Assembly: GCA_963978895.1 (NCBI GenBank) | Contig: OZ022245.1 | Span: 22,498,968 to 22,562,967, forward strand | Direction of reading: 5' to 3' | DNA: 64,000 nucleotides | DNA from: Erpobdella octoculata | Lineage: Eukaryota > Annelida > Clitellata > Hirudinida > Erpobdellidae | In this document: piece by piece, positions 31,513 through 42,176 of the stretch | Layout: the number at the start of each line of letters is the position of its first letter | Numbering within the stretch: position 1 is the stretch's first letter | Made by a program: the position numbers and the translations under genes | Notes under the pieces: generated by a model | Database searches by the model: none | What the model saw: only the letters and a program-made list of their open reading frames with translations | Told to the model about the DNA's origin: nothing

Positions 31513-33520
31513 ATGTCAAAGAAATCATCACAGCCATCAATGTTGAATTTTTTAAAAAGAAAAAACCAGGAAATGGAGTCTGTTGAAGTAACAAAACAAG
31601 CTAATTAGATATACCTGAAGGACTGATTTTGCAAGAAAGCCAAGTTTTGATTGCAGATATATCAAGTTCTTATCACGAAGATCCAGTTCAACACATATTA
31701 GAAAAATATCCTCAAACATCCCAGCGTTGTTTCAACAGCGGTTATTTTAAAAGTTTTCCTTGGATCGAATACTCCATCAAACAAGATGCTGTCTATTGCT
31801 TCAGTTGTCGCCATTTTAGTTCAAATATTGTTCGTCCTGGTGAAACAAGTGGAAACATTGCATTTGTTGATAAGGGGTTTAAAAAATGGAAAGACGCAAA
31901 AGAATTGTTAACACAGCATGGATCTAGTAGCAAACACAAAGATAGCACGGTTATTGGACTGAGGCCAAAATGGTGTCCTCTGGAAGGTCAGAGTCTGTTG
32001 CAAACAAGATCAATAATCAAAGAAGAACAGAAGTTTTAGAGAACAGAAATCACCTCAAGCTGTTAATTCTAGCGACATCCTAAGATTGGCGTTTCGAGGC
32101 GACACAGAAACAGAACAAAGTTCAAACAAAGGAAATTATATAGAATTTCTTGAAACGATGAGTGAACTTTCTCCTCATTTACGAGAACGACTCAGAAATA
32201 GGTATGGAACTTATACTTCAGCACCGTACCAGAATGATATTACTCGTTGTATAGCAAATGCTCTTAGACAGAAAACCATATATTCTCTAGGACCGTACTG
32301 GGCAGTAATGGTAGATGAATCAAAAGACATTTCTCGCAAAGAGCAACTGAGCTTTGTTATCCGATCAACGTCGTCAGAAGGTTCAGTGTGGGAAAAACCT
32401 CTAGGTATTTTCCACATGGAAAATTTTGATGCTGAATCCTTGGCAAATGCCATAAACAATGCAGTCCAAGAAATCAAATTGTCCTGGAACAAATGTGTTG
32501 CTCAGTGCTACAATGGTGCTTCTGTCATGAGTAGCCGCTTTCGAGGAGTCCAGGCACTCATTAAAAAACTTGCTCCACAGGTCATCTACATACATTACCA
32601 TGCCCATCGCTTAAATTTGATTTTAGTCAACACAATTAAAAATATACCAGAAATAGTTGACATGTTTTCAATTGTACAATCAATCTATGTGTTCTTGTCA
32701 ATAAGTGGTCCACGACATGAGTTGTTTGTGCACGCACAAATTGAAGATGGTTTAGATGTTTTGGAGCTCGAAAGATTGGTTGAAACCCGGTGGTCATACT
32801 GGTATAGCTCCATTAGAAAAATTAAACTTCGACTTGAAACCATTATTAATGTTTTGGAAGCCATTGCCTTACAAAAAGCAGACACAGTAGCTGCCGCAGA
32901 GGCTCAAGGATTGAAAAAACGACTTTTTTCAACATCATTTCTTCCTTGTTTGCTGGTAGTTGAAAAGTTGCTTGGGACAGTTCATTCATTTTTTCAAGAA
33001 CTACAAAACTCATCAATTAATTATTTGGATGCTAAAATGCTGCTTGAATCCACCAGAAATGATTTGATGGCTTTTAGAAGCATTGAGACATGGGATGGTG
33101 TAGTTAAAGAAGCAAGTGAGATAAGAACGCGAATTGGAATCCCAAAAAAGGAGGACAGTGAGAAAAATAGACCGATGCGAGCTCAAAAAATTTCAAAAAA
33201 ATTGTCTGAGTATTTTGTTATGTCAACAACAGGTAAAAAAAACAATAGAGACGACGAAGACACAAACCTGTAACGACTCAATGCGCATCCTTTTTGCGTG
33301 TGTTGACAATTTTATAAATGAGCTTTATGCTAGATTTACGAATAACTGTACTGTGCTAAATTGTGTTTCTGCGCTGAGCCCAAGTTCATCTAACTTTTTG
33401 GTGCCAGAAAACAATTTATTGGTGATTTCATGCCAACAGGAAGATTCCAAAAATTTAAACGTCGATACAATAATAGATGAATTTAGTCGATTGAAAGAAA
33501 GACGATATCCATTATTTTAG
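31513..33520 (+). pseudogene. hAT transposase (ZMYM1-like), frame-disrupted
   Basis: Four pieces in three frames form one protein. 31513-31608 starts MSKKSSQPSMLNFLKRK and hits a stop. 31629-32039 carries the TTF-type zinc-binding domain (FPWIEYSIKQDAVYCFSCRH). 32042-33273 carries the DUF4371/hAT catalytic region with VDESKDISRKEQLSFVIR and CYNGASVMSS. 33134-33520 continues toward the C-terminus. ENRNHLKLL near 32039 sits in yet another frame, so at least three frame breaks exist. The hATC dimerisation end (SASCERSFS-type) is missing. All breaks recur in the second copy, so inactivation came before the duplication. Confidence 0.85.
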
Positions 33521-34270
33521 ACTTTTTAAATTTTTGTGTAAATTTATTTTTGTTTCATTTATTTTTTTTTTGAAATAAGTAAAGCTATCGAAACAGTTAC
33601 AGTTTATGTTAAACACAATATTATTGGATTATTCAATTCTCCTTCATACATTTAAAAAATATAACGCACGGGAAAATTTTGCCAGATCAACTTTCATAAA
33701 AGTACTTGGTTACAATTAGCATATATTCAATAAGTCAATTAGTACACCTACAATATACTCAAGTACAAATACTAAGTATGCATTTATGGAACTTCAGTAT
33801 AAATACTAAGGTACATTAATTGTGCTTAAGAACTCGTCATCACAGCTTCTAGATAAACCTTCTCTATAACTTTTGGTCTCAATTGGTCTCAATTCTGTCT
33901 AGAATTTATTAGTCTAACTAACGAACTCATTCTATCATAGTTTTTCTAATATAATTACCTTTTCTATTCTCCCCACCGTAAATTCTGCTGCTTGTCTAGT
34001 TTCACACAAATCCCGGTTTTCTCACATTTTCATCTCTTGTTTTTTTTTGCTCTAGCTACATCTTATTATACAGTATGTTTTAAATTTGTCTTAATATTTT
34101 TTAAATTAAAAATTTTACCTCTTTGGTATTTAAATTTTTTTAGTACAACCCCTCATAAGTCAGACCTGAGACTTTATAGTGATAATTGCTTGTTTACTAT
34201 ATTTTTCTACTTTCTTTCGTTAAGACATTTTCTCTCACTTGTTTGCCATGGGTTGAAGGCTACTCAATAC
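33521..34270. other. Non-coding DNA
   Basis: No gene seen. AGTACAAATACTAAGTATGC-type words near 33700-33800 resemble the interior of the MITE at 34271 and may be an older relative. Confidence 0.4.
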
Positions 34271-34720
34271 CAGTGTTGGAAAAAGGACTGTGTTTCAGTA
34301 CTCAAGTACAAATACAAGTAACGCCTCAAAAGGTTACTTTAAAAGTATTTGCTAAAAAATTTACTTAAGTGAAAGTAAAAAGTAAGTGCACTTTAAAGTT
34401 ACTTTTAAGTAAAAAGTAAAAGGATTGAAGCCGCTTTTGTAATGAGCATTCGTCAATCATCTAACTTTATTTTATCGTAATTCCATCGTTTTTCAAACGC
34501 TACTGCCCTAATTAATCAACTGGATAAAGATTTTTCTTAAGCTCTCTTTTCCAGCAATGATGTTCATGTCATCTGATCAGTTCTTGAGATACTGCATAAG
34601 AACTTCGTTACAAGTAAAAGTACTAAAAATAATGTGCCTACTCCGTTACAGGCAAAAAGTACGTCGGATGTACTTAAGTAAAGTAACGCGTTACTTTTAC
34701 TTCGTTACCGAACAACACTG
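34271..34720. mobile_element. hAT MITE, 450 bp
   Basis: Starts CAGTGTTGG and ends CAACACTG, terminal inverted repeats of hAT type. The 8-bp flanks CTCAATAC and CTCAAGAC match at seven of eight positions. The interior has many AAGTA(A/C)-type words and a GTAACGCGTTAC palindrome, with no coding sequence. Confidence 0.85.
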
Positions 34721-34845
34721 CTCAAGACCTTCCTCTTTAATCAGCTCGCAGCAGAGCGTTCTCGCACGCTTTGTCATAAAGACTGCTATGTATATTGGTG
34801 CAGTGGTTGAATAAAGTTTATTAATATCGGCCAGTCGCTTGGCGA

Positions 34846-34917
34846 TCCTCGTTAGTATAGTGGTAAGTATCCCCGCCTGTCACGCGGGAGACCGGGGTTC
34901 AATTCCCCGACGGGGAG
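34846..34917 (+). tRNA. tRNA-Asp(GTC)
   Basis: 72 nt: acceptor TCCTCGT/ACGGGGA with one T-G wobble, anticodon loop CTGTCAC (GTC), T arm CCGGGGTTCAATTCCCCG. A TTTTTT run follows at about 34925. Confidence 0.96.
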
Positions 34918-35963
34918 TCAACATATTTTTTGACTACAAATTTATATTTAAGACAAATATTACGCGGCATTTAGTTCATTTAATTATTAACAATTTTTGA
35001 TTTGGGCATTTAATTGACAAACCTGGTTGATGTTTATTCAAATTATGTAACAAGTGACAAATTCGTGAAAAAAACAAAAATATGAGTTGTCGTCAAAAAC
35101 ACTGTTTTGTTTTTAGACAACTAATGGATCAAAAGTAATCAACGTTAATCTTTGCTTTGTTAATTTGGTTTTTTACTATGGCACAATAAAGTATATGAAT
35201 TTTATATTGTTTTACGCTGAGTAATAAACGCGTTCAAATTAAGTAAACGTTCCATTCAGGGTAAATCTTCTTTAGTTATCACATCATCAAAATTAAAAAA
35301 TATAAAAGAAATGCAGTAAATCTCAACAGAAAAGAGTTCGGTGTAACGGCACAGCAAGTTTACTTCAACTAAGATTTTGGCCAATTATTGGCAAATTAAT
35401 TCTCATTGCTTCTTACCAAGTTGATCATTAAATTGCCAAAAGTAGAAAGCCTCCCACTTTGGCTAAAAGTGCCCCGTCGTTTATTATTCCTTTTGTTTCT
35501 CTGTTTTTGGTAAATGTGAAAATCAAGCAAAAAATCAATTGGAGGACGGTGATGATATGCAAACTGCCTTGTCAAAAATCGCTTCTCGTATTTCTGACCT
35601 CATCGACGGGAAGCAACAACAAATACTTTAATTAAAAAAAATTGATGCAAATTAATTACATTTTATTTATTATTTTGTATAGGTAAAAACAAGGGGTGCG
35701 GTCAAATTGAGTTCGTTCTAAGGGGGACTTGGCAAAAAAGGTTAAGAACCAATGGCCTGGAGTGGTGCATCCTAGCCTGTGCTGCACTAGCTATTTGGAC
35801 CGTTGATAACACGTCCAGCTTACGCTTAGAGAAATGTGCTATAGCTTCTCCCTGGAGATGTGAGTTCTAGGTTTATCCTTGACTTGTGCATCTTATCCTG
35901 TGCTGCACAGGGAAAGTGGACAAATAAATAAAGCTGAATTTGTGTTTCCAGTTTTAATTTTTA
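34918..35963. other. Non-coding DNA
   Basis: No gene recognised. Within 35758-35942 the word GTGC(A)TCYTAKCCTGTGCTGCAC occurs twice about 125 bp apart, before an AAATAAATAAA tail. It may be a short retroposon, but boxes were not clear. Confidence 0.35.
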
Positions 35964-36211
35964 TTGTTTGCGATATATGTGCTACGTTGAGTTGATTTCT
36001 AATTCGTTTAAAAGTTATTTTAAGATAGTTTCGGAAATATTCCCCCCTTCCCTCCAGAAAATTTTCTGCGGGCGCCCATGGTCACCAGTCAAGATCAGAG
36101 TTAATCAAAAATTGTTTACTAGCTTTTAACTAAATTCCAGGTTCGGATACGTAATTTCCCTTAAGCAAAAAACTAAATCACATGTGCTCATGGTGCTGTG
36201 TTAGTTGAGTT
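35964..36211 (+). repeat. 248-bp direct repeat R1 (partner 37543-37791)
   Basis: Nearly identical to 37543-37791 (few differences, one extra C there). It ends inside the SINE head at TTAGTTGAGTT. R1 is followed by a hAT remnant, and R2 by the rest of the SINE. Confidence 0.9.
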
Positions 36212-36960
36212 CAGGCCCGTAGCTAGCGGCAGCCCCCCCACTAAAAATGTAAGCCCCCCACTAAAATTTTAAATAAAATTAAATAAAAATAAATAAATAA
36301 AGGTAAATTTAAATATAACATTAATAATAATAATTTGCATGCCTGTAGAATGAATAATTGGTAAAACCCATACCAAAAAAGAGCAAAAGTACAGATTAGC
36401 ACGCTACGTGATTCTGTAATGAGCAATATAGTGTTCACCAGAGTGGAATCAGCTTTGTGCTGTTTATGTTAGCATGTTGGATGGTATATTAGGAGAGTTG
36501 ATGTAGAGCTTTATTGATAGTTAGTTAAGTTATTATAAAGGTTTGACTTGTACAGTGTCTGCCTTTTTACCAACATCAGACAAGTTTTTAGATGTCAACG
36601 ACCTTAAACCGTTGACGCAACTGCTAAAACAAGACAGGCATGACGATGTTGAAAAATATATTGCAGACGAGGCTCTCATTACAAGTAGGTTTCTAAAAAA
36701 CAAATTTTAACCAGGCTACAGTCTCCAGGAAATGATGGATTTTTTGCTGGACTATAAAGATGCATTTCCTACTCTAAATTGGCACTATTTAGCTGCAATG
36801 ACTCTCGGCATCTCGATTGCCACTTGTGAAAGTTCCTATTATTGTCTAACACGAGTACTACGACCACAGAGAAGACCAATGTCCCATGAGAGAAAAAGCT
36901 AACAAGTACTTCTGGCATTTGAAAAATCGCTCTGTAAAGCAATTGATATGGATACCTATC
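36212..36960 (+). pseudogene. hAT remnant with a C-terminal dimerisation fragment
   Basis: Starts CAGGCCCGTAGCTAGCGGCA, a hAT-type end. Between about 36560 and 36960 the plus strand reads FPTLNWHYLAAMTLGIS and ATCESSYYCLTRV followed by PMSHERKS, the hATC pattern (compare SASCERSFS...MSQERL). It carries stops (after FLKNKF and after HERKS). The right terminal repeat was not found before R2 at 37543. Confidence 0.65.
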
Positions 36961-37542
36961 AAATACCAAGAATGCAATAAAATAAAATCGGATTCATATA
37001 ATTGTCTTGACAATGATCAAACCATATTATAATGAAATGGACTTTTTAGTTTAGTTTCTCATTTTTAGCTACTACACATCCATTCATGTTTTAAACATGA
37101 AAATTGTCATGAGTTTCATAATCAGTGCTTGGACGTAGTCTTACAATATTATAATAACTTTAATCTTACAGTTTTAGAACAGAGAAAGAAACTAATTCAG
37201 CTTAGCTGACAAACGTTGGCTTTTGATTTTTGAATGACTCTCAATAATTCAAACTATTTTCATAATTTAGTATTTTTTAGTGTTAGTCTGACACTGCAAT
37301 ACTATTAACCCCAATATTCTGAACTGATTAATTCAAAGAAACAATTTAAAGCTTACTGTCAAACCACACAATATTTTCAACAATATAAGTTTAATGATAG
37401 ACTTGATATATAATCTAATCTTCTATTTAGGTTGTTTAGAATCTGATGACAAGTTTTATGGGTAAAACATGAATGGATGTTTAGTAACTTAAAATGAGAA
37501 AGTAAACTAAATAGTACATTTTATTATAATGTTGTTTGATCT
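36961..37542. other. Non-coding DNA between the hAT remnant and R2
   Basis: AT-rich, no gene. A short inverted match (ACATCCATTCATGTTTTA near 37076 and AACATGAATGGATGTTTAG near 37466) may be the arms of an older insertion. Confidence 0.4.
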
Positions 37543-37791
37543 TTGTTTGCGATATATGTGCTACGTTGAGTTGATTTCTAATTCGTTTAAAAGTTATTTT
37601 AAGATAGCTTCGGAAATATTCCCCCCCTTCCCTCCAGAAGATTTTCTGCGGGCGCCCATGGTCACCAGTCAAGATCAGAATTAATCAAAAATTGTTTACT
37701 AGCTTTTAACTAAATTCCAGGTTCGGATACGTAATTTCCCTTAAGCAAAAAACTAAATCACATGTGCTCATGGTGCTGTGTTAGTTGAGTT
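37543..37791 (+). repeat. 249-bp direct repeat R2
   Basis: Second copy of R1. Here the sequence runs on without interruption into the SINE, so this is the arrangement without the hAT insertion. Confidence 0.9.
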
Positions 37792-37970
37792 TGGTAGAAT
37801 GTTGGCCTTGAATGTGAAAACTTCAAGGTTAGACACGCACTCGTTGCCTAGTGGTCATGTTAGCCAAAAACTTAGCGCGAGTAAAATGGTTTTTCGCCAT
37901 GGGGCATAGAGCTTCTAATCTCTGTAAGAGGGGCTCTATAAATTGGCACATTACATTACATTACATTATT
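37766..37970 (+). mobile_element. tRNA-derived SINE
   Basis: Same family as 14954-15150: TTAGTTGAGTTTGGTAGAATG (A-box region), CAAGGTTAGACACGCACTC (decayed B box), CTCTGTAAGAGGGGCTCTAT body, and an (ACATT)n tail at 37949-37968. Confidence 0.7.
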
Positions 37971-38021
37971 CGAAATTGCTAGTTGGAATAATTCGTTTGC
38001 CAATATAGGTACCCTCGCTTA

Positions 38022-38094
38022 GTTTTCGTGGTGTAGTGGTTATCACGTTCGCCTAACACGCGAAAGGTCCCCAGTTCGAGCCTGGGCGGAAACA
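38022..38094 (+). tRNA. tRNA-Val(AAC)
   Basis: 73 nt with GTTTTCG at the 5' acceptor in place of GTTTCCG, which gives a T-G wobble against CGGAAAC. Otherwise identical to the other Val genes. Confidence 0.92.
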
Positions 38095-38471
38095 TATTAT
38101 TTTGCACTGAGAAGAAAACAATCTCATATTGCTTAAAATATTAATAATAGATAAATTAGTAATTGTGTTATGTTTTTAGGTAACTTAACAATCAATAGTA
38201 ATCAGCATTAATTGTTTGATTGTAATGATGTAAATTTACATTTAAAACATTGACTCTTTGGCTGAAAGAAATTATTGACAGAACAGATTAGGATTCTTTT
38301 TACACTAATTCCCATCCTTTTTTGGGATCGGCACACTGAAAATATCTAAAAAGTTCTGCGGCACACCACAATGAGAAGTAGTTTTTATTGTTAAATATTG
38401 CTAGTTTTCACACGGTTTTCTATGCTGTGGCTGAACTTATTTAAAAACATATATATATATATATATATATA

Positions 38472-38688
38472 TTCTCGCATAAACACGCTCTATTAAATGC
38501 TACGGCCCATTTTCTACAACACCATTTCTTTACTACTGCTTCAAACCGTCTAAATTTTCTTCCCGAATTAACTACACAGTCAATAGTACACAAAACTTTA
38601 TTGTCACAAGGGGTTGACCGGCCGGTTTCGGCTTTATCCATCTTCAGAACCCCTATAATAAAGTAAGGAAAATCAATGTATAGAATAT
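38472..38688 (-). repeat. Left terminal inverted repeat of the Penelope-like element
   Basis: 217 bp, starting TTCTCGCATAAACACGCTC on the plus strand. It is the exact reverse complement of 42177-42393 as far as I can read. Confidence 0.95.
38610..38653 (-). ncRNA. Hammerhead ribozyme-like motif, 3' end of element
   Basis: On the minus strand: helix I GGGGTT/AACCCC, the core box CTGAAGA (CUGANGA), a short helix II region, GAAAC, helix III ACC/GGT closed by GGCC, and the cleavage triplet GTC before AACCCC. Helix II is weak (GG/CC with a six-base loop and an unpaired U). This copy is in sense with the RT frame. Confidence 0.65.
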
Positions 38689-39167
38689 TAGACGAAAGCC
38701 GAATATATAAAGATAGAGAAACAGTAATAAAACCATTCGAATATAAAACTAAAAACATAAAATTCTAAACACATACCAGCGATACAACTTTCATTAAAAC
38801 CAAAGCTACGACACTACAACAGCTAACGAAACTGTTTACGTATAACTCACCTGGGAACAGGTGCACAGAATTTACAGGTACATTATTTATATTTAAACTT
38901 ACTAAAAGACAATACGGTAATTTTGACAGCAAATAAAGTAGCAAAAATAAAGTTTCTTCCCGTGACCATAAAACGAGGGAATAAAGTAAACCAGAATTAA
39001 ATTAAAACAGAAATAAAATAAACCAGAAATAAAATTAAAATAAATTAAGAAATAAAAAATAAAAATAAAATAAAAATAAAAAGATAAAATAAAACGAAAT
39101 GAATAAACCAAAATTAAAATAAACAAGAAATAAAATTAAAATATAATAGCTGAAAAGGTCGTTAGAA

Positions 39168-42164
39168 CTAGCGTCGGACACGACGCACCGTTATATTACC
39201 ATGATCCACCAAATGTGCAAACGGCAAAACCACATCACCACCATCATCATTCGCCAACCCACCAACATCAACACAAACCTCATCATGGCGGTTAATACAG
39301 CAATCACCATCATCGACGTCAAGTCTCGCAACCCCTTCAAAGACATCATCAGACTCAGCAACACAACACTCACAAGAAGCATTGTCTACAACAATACCAC
39401 AACCCGCATCTCCATCACCACCCCCCTCATCACCACACTCACGACCATCAAGACAATCAACATAAGCACAATTAACGCTATCATCATCACCAAAATCATC
39501 AGAATCAACAGTGATATGCGAAGGCATAAGTTTTTTAGCCTGCTGATGACGATCATTATCAAGATTTTCTGAGCTCCGCGGAAATTCAACGGTTGAATTC
39601 TGAATCGGAAGAACTGAAACTTCCACCGGCGACGCCAGATTTTCCTCCGCCGAACTTCGAATCGGAAGAACTGAAACTCCCACCGGCGACATCAGATTTT
39701 CCTCCGTTGAGATAACCACTTCTGTGAGATCTTTGGTAGTGAAGACATCGGTACCACCTGCTCTTGGTATGTCTTTATCAATTGGGACAAACTGTGGAAG
39801 GATACAAGACTTGGCCGCCAAGCACGTGCTTTGACAACGCGTACGCATTTCTGAAGAGACCTCAGGTTTAGAACTCTTAACACAGAGAACATATGTTGTT
39901 ACTGGAGAGGATCTCTCATTAGCTGTACTGGATTTTCTTGCTATGCACAGGCTTTGACTACGTTTATTTTTATCCGATGAGACTTTGAGTTTCGAACTAT
40001 TAACACAAGGATTAGATGCCACCACCGAAGAGGGCCCCGCATCTGCTGTACCGTCAGAGTTTGGTAGATTACAATCACCCGTTTCAGGATATTCATCATT
40101 GGCTGGTAAACGCAACACATGCCCTAAGATAGCGGGATGCATATCAACTTTGGAAGGGTTACGAATGTGTTGTAAACAGGCTGGTGTCTTTCTCATCAAA
40201 CCACCCCCAAACAAATGTAAAGTACGTCCAAAACAGTCATCTTGTATATTAAGTGTAGGTCGTTTGGAGATAATATGGAGGGCTTCGCGAATCTTTAGAC
40301 GACTAGCATCATTTTCACGATCAATGACAATTGTATTGTCAAGTAAGGTTTTTCTGGACAACCATATCTTATGAACCTTTAGAAAGTGAGAAGCAATATT
40401 TCCGCCTTGAATATGCATTGTGAGACGCCTAGATAATGTCGTTTGTGTCTGCCCAATGTAAACTTCTGGTGTACTATGATGATATGGGCATGTAAATTGA
40501 TAGATAACATTGGTAAGATGTAAGAAATCGGGACATCGACAGCTGTTGCGAATGATCATGTTATGGGATTTTTTATTCTTGTAATAAACGTTGAAGTTAA
40601 ATTTGTTTTTAATGGCATCCGCAACTTTCACATTTTCTGTGATAATTGATCGAATGATGTCTTCATCCAGTTCATAGCGGTCATGCATTTGGGCGCAATA
40701 CAACAAGGAAATATCCTTAGTATTCTCACCAGCATCCGAAGGGTGTGCATTGGAAACCTTCCTGTCTAGGAAAGCCTTTAAAATGTCGTCAAACATAGTG
40801 TTTGTGTAGTTATTATTAACGAGGAGAGCTTTAATGCGTTTAATATCGGCATGAAACATCTCCCACGTAGCTGAGATCTCATAAGCTCTAGATATGAAAT
40901 TAAAGACGACACTCCTCTTGTATCTGTCAGGACAGAAACTAGCGCCATTCATACATGTGTCTTCTTTGGAAGGTTTGACAAAGACCTCATGTGTAAGACC
41001 TGATGAAGTTTGCGTGACAAGAACGTCTAGAAACGCAAGGCGTTGCTGAAAGTCACTCAGCTCAACAGTGAAGTTCAACACAGAGTTTTTATGGAGCGTA
41101 TCCTTTATCTCATCCAACTGAGTCGTATCACGGCAGACAAGAAAAATGTCATCGACGTATCGAACGTATAATGGAGGCTTTTCTATTATACCGAAAGTTA
41201 TTTCTTCCAGATGCCCAATATAGAAGCTGGCGAAAAGTGGACCAAGAGGAGAACCCATTGCAACCCCATCAATCTGGACAAATAGTTGACCTCTAGGATC
41301 TTGAAAAGGTAATTCCTTTGTACACAGTCGAAGCAACTGTGCTAAAGTTCCCTCTGGAATCATAAGTGTATGTGGAATATTGTTATGGTATACCCGTTGA
41401 AGAATTATATTAATTGTGGCATCAACTGGAACAGACGTAAACAGACTGGTGACGTCAAGAGAAGCAAGAACGCCTTGCAACTGCCGGTGTCCTTTAATGA
41501 GGTTGACAAATTCAAATGACGACTTGACGGTGTATGTATTTGGACAATATGGAGATAAGATAGACACCAGAAATTTAGCTATACTGTACGTGGGTGTCGG
41601 ACATTGTGAAATGATCGGCCTGAGGGGACATCCTTCTTTATGCGTTTTAATATTTCCATAAATGTACCCAGGGGAGAAATCACCAATGATCTGCTTGAGG
41701 CCGCTATGTGGGTCATTAGCGACAACCTCTGCAATGAGACGATTAGCTTTCACTTTAATATCTTGTGTAGGATTTTTGGAGATTTTCTGAAACTTTGTAT
41801 TGTCTGCGAGGATTTCGTCTAGCCTGTGCAAATAATCCAGTGTGTCGAGAATGACGTACGAGTTGGATTTATCAGATTTTTTAATTACTATATCTGAGTT
41901 CTTTCTCAATGAAGCAGCTGCACGAACCAAATCAGTAGCCATCTTTTTACGTGTATTTCGATGTTTGCAGCCTTCTGCCTTCAGTAAAGTACCTAATCTG
42001 TCTGTAACCTTCAATTTGCCATTCACCACATTTGATTCAATCTGACGATACAACACCTCTAGTTCGACCTGTTTCTTTAAAGGGTCATATTTATCTGGTA
42101 CATGGCAGTTATAACCCAACTCTAAAAATTTAACTTCGTTTTCGGTGGGAACATATTTTGACAA
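39168..42164 (-). CDS. Penelope-type reverse transcriptase with GIY-YIG nuclease and a long C-terminal extension
   Basis: 998 residues counted from a TTG at 42164; no in-frame ATG exists upstream, and the first internal Met is near residue 74. The N-terminal part (FLELGYNCHVP) belongs to the conserved Penelope leader. RT has YGNIKTHKEGCPLRPI, LDVTSLFTSVP, GVAMGSPLGPLF and the catalytic YVDD near residue 334. The GIY-YIG nuclease (about 550-640) includes VIYQFTCPYHH and EVYIGQTQTTLSRR, with a Zn-finger-like CRCPDFLHLTNVIYQFTCPYH before it. Together these copy RNA onto a nicked target. From about residue 655 to 998 there is an extra region that I do not recognise: two imperfect ~40-residue repeats rich in Ser/Cys, two SPVxVSVLPI repeats, then a highly acidic, Cys-containing tail. 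Most Penelope proteins end soon after GIY-YIG. Confidence 0.9.
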   Translation of the reverse strand: MSKYVPTENEVKFLELGYNCHVPDKYDPLKKQVELEVLYRQIESNVVNGKLKVTDRLGTLLKAEGCKHRNTRKKMATDLVRAAASLRKNSDIVIKKSDKSNSYVILDTLDYLHRLDEILADNTKFQKISKNPTQDIKVKANRLIAEVVANDPHSGLKQIIGDFSPGYIYGNIKTHKEGCPLRPIISQCPTPTYSIAKFLVSILSPYCPNTYTVKSSFEFVNLIKGHRQLQGVLASLDVTSLFTSVPVDATINIILQRVYHNNIPHTLMIPEGTLAQLLRLCTKELPFQDPRGQLFVQIDGVAMGSPLGPLFASFYIGHLEEITFGIIEKPPLYVRYVDDIFLVCRDTTQLDEIKDTLHKNSVLNFTVELSDFQQRLAFLDVLVTQTSSGLTHEVFVKPSKEDTCMNGASFCPDRYKRSVVFNFISRAYEISATWEMFHADIKRIKALLVNNNYTNTMFDDILKAFLDRKVSNAHPSDAGENTKDISLLYCAQMHDRYELDEDIIRSIITENVKVADAIKNKFNFNVYYKNKKSHNMIIRNSCRCPDFLHLTNVIYQFTCPYHHSTPEVYIGQTQTTLSRRLTMHIQGGNIASHFLKVHKIWLSRKTLLDNTIVIDRENDASRLKIREALHIISKRPTLNIQDDCFGRTLHLFGGGLMRKTPACLQHIRNPSKVDMHPAILGHVLRLPANDEYPETGDCNLPNSDGTADAGPSSVVASNPCVNSSKLKVSSDKNKRSQSLCIARKSSTANERSSPVTTYVLCVKSSKPEVSSEMRTRCQSTCLAAKSCILPQFVPIDKDIPRAGGTDVFTTKDLTEVVISTEENLMSPVGVSVLPIRSSAEENLASPVEVSVLPIQNSTVEFPRSSENLDNDRHQQAKKLMPSHITVDSDDFGDDDSVNCAYVDCLDGRECGDEGGGDGDAGCGIVVDNASCECCVAESDDVFEGVARLDVDDGDCCINRHDEVCVDVGGLANDDGGDVVLPFAHLVDHGNITVRRVRR

Positions 42165-42176
42165 GTTGACAAATGT

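Larger units (their letters stand above)
29451..38504 (+). repeat. Segmental duplication D3, copy 1 (partner 54946-64000)
   Basis: The whole 9.05 kb is present again downstream in the same orientation. The first roughly 0.8 kb differs at several percent, while from about 30.37 kb on I could find only a handful of single-base differences. It holds tRNA-Gln, a dead hAT, a hAT MITE, tRNA-Asp, a hAT remnant, a SINE, tRNA-Val and the left end of the Penelope-like element. Confidence 0.95.

Noticed and set aside
31629..33520. Host ZMYM1-like gene
   Set aside because: Multiple stops and frame breaks with hAT domains only; the dimerisation end is missing, so it is a dead transposon gene.
39201..39572. 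Plus-strand 123-residue frame opposite the Penelope extension
   Set aside because: Low-complexity Thr/Ile-rich antisense shadow of the acidic tail; no independent support.
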